DNA from: Oscillospiraceae bacterium
GTDB lineage: Bacteria > Bacillota > Clostridia > Oscillospirales > Ruminococcaceae
DNA length: 13,030 bases
NCBI GenBank assembly: GCA_017544185.1
Contig: JAFYEQ010000129.1
Location: forward strand, 1 to 13,030
Direction of reading: 5' to 3'
The notes under the pieces: model-generated
The model's input: the letters and a program-made list of their open reading frames with translations, nothing else
Told to the model about the DNA's origin: nothing
Database searches by the model: none
Part shown: positions 13,023 to 13,030 of the stretch, piece by piece
Layout of the letters: every line of letters starts with the position of its first letter
Position numbering within the stretch: position 1 is the stretch's first letter
Position numbers and translations under genes: made by a program

Positions 13023-13030
13023 TAGCTACG

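Overview
The window looks like a chromosomal segment of a Gram-positive gut Firmicute, most likely Ruminococcus or a close relative in the Oscillospiraceae/Ruminococcaceae. The evidence is a class B sortase, Thr/Pro/Glu-rich wall-spanning linkers, consensus AGGAGG ribosome binding sites, sigma-A promoters of the TTGACA/TATAAT type, and a codon mix heavy in GCC, CTG and GGC but also rich in ATA. The species assignment is inference from style, not from a marker gene. There is no rRNA, tRNA, transposase, phage gene or CRISPR array.

Layout. From 1 to 8945 all genes read on the plus strand: a possible tail of an upstream gene (to 38), class B sortase (72-1172), secreted SpoIID-type enzyme with a very long acidic/proline linker (1246-2952), a terminator, pyrimidine-nucleoside phosphorylase (3005-4258), a structured intergenic repeat (about 4267-4399), CPBP membrane protease (4413-5480), alpha/beta hydrolase (5529-6323), a promoter (6428-6456), a LacI-type sensor domain fused to a diguanylate cyclase (6504-8462), and a small STAS-like reading frame crowded with palindromes (about 8475-8945). 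A convergent terminator (8944-8976) separates these from three minus-strand genes: murA (8982-10265, own promoter at 10398-10406) and a two-gene unit started by a promoter at 12994-13022, encoding a coiled-coil single-pass membrane protein of unknown function (12081-12971) and a GH25 lysozyme lipoprotein with an Ig-like domain (10639-12054).

How the genes relate. Four products act on or at the cell wall: sortase, SpoIID-like enzyme, MurA and GH25 lysozyme. They span synthesis, trimming and surface anchoring, but sit in separate transcription units, so joint control is not shown. The CPBP protease and hydrolase are probably co-transcribed. The sensor-cyclase has its own strong promoter and may be a cytoplasmic small-molecule-to-c-di-GMP switch.

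The least ordinary stretch is 8463-8700. Immediately after, and in the same frame as, the cyclase stop codon lies an open frame. It carries a 13-bp hairpin, a 12-bp perfect palindrome and a 103-nt nested inverted repeat that is translated through without a stop on both strands. A good ribosome binding site there has no canonical start codon behind it. An in-frame palindromic insertion in a STAS-like gene is the best reading I can offer. A second unusual structure is the hairpin plus ten 7-nt repeats at 4267-4399, with a likely degenerate inverted copy at 6338-6353.
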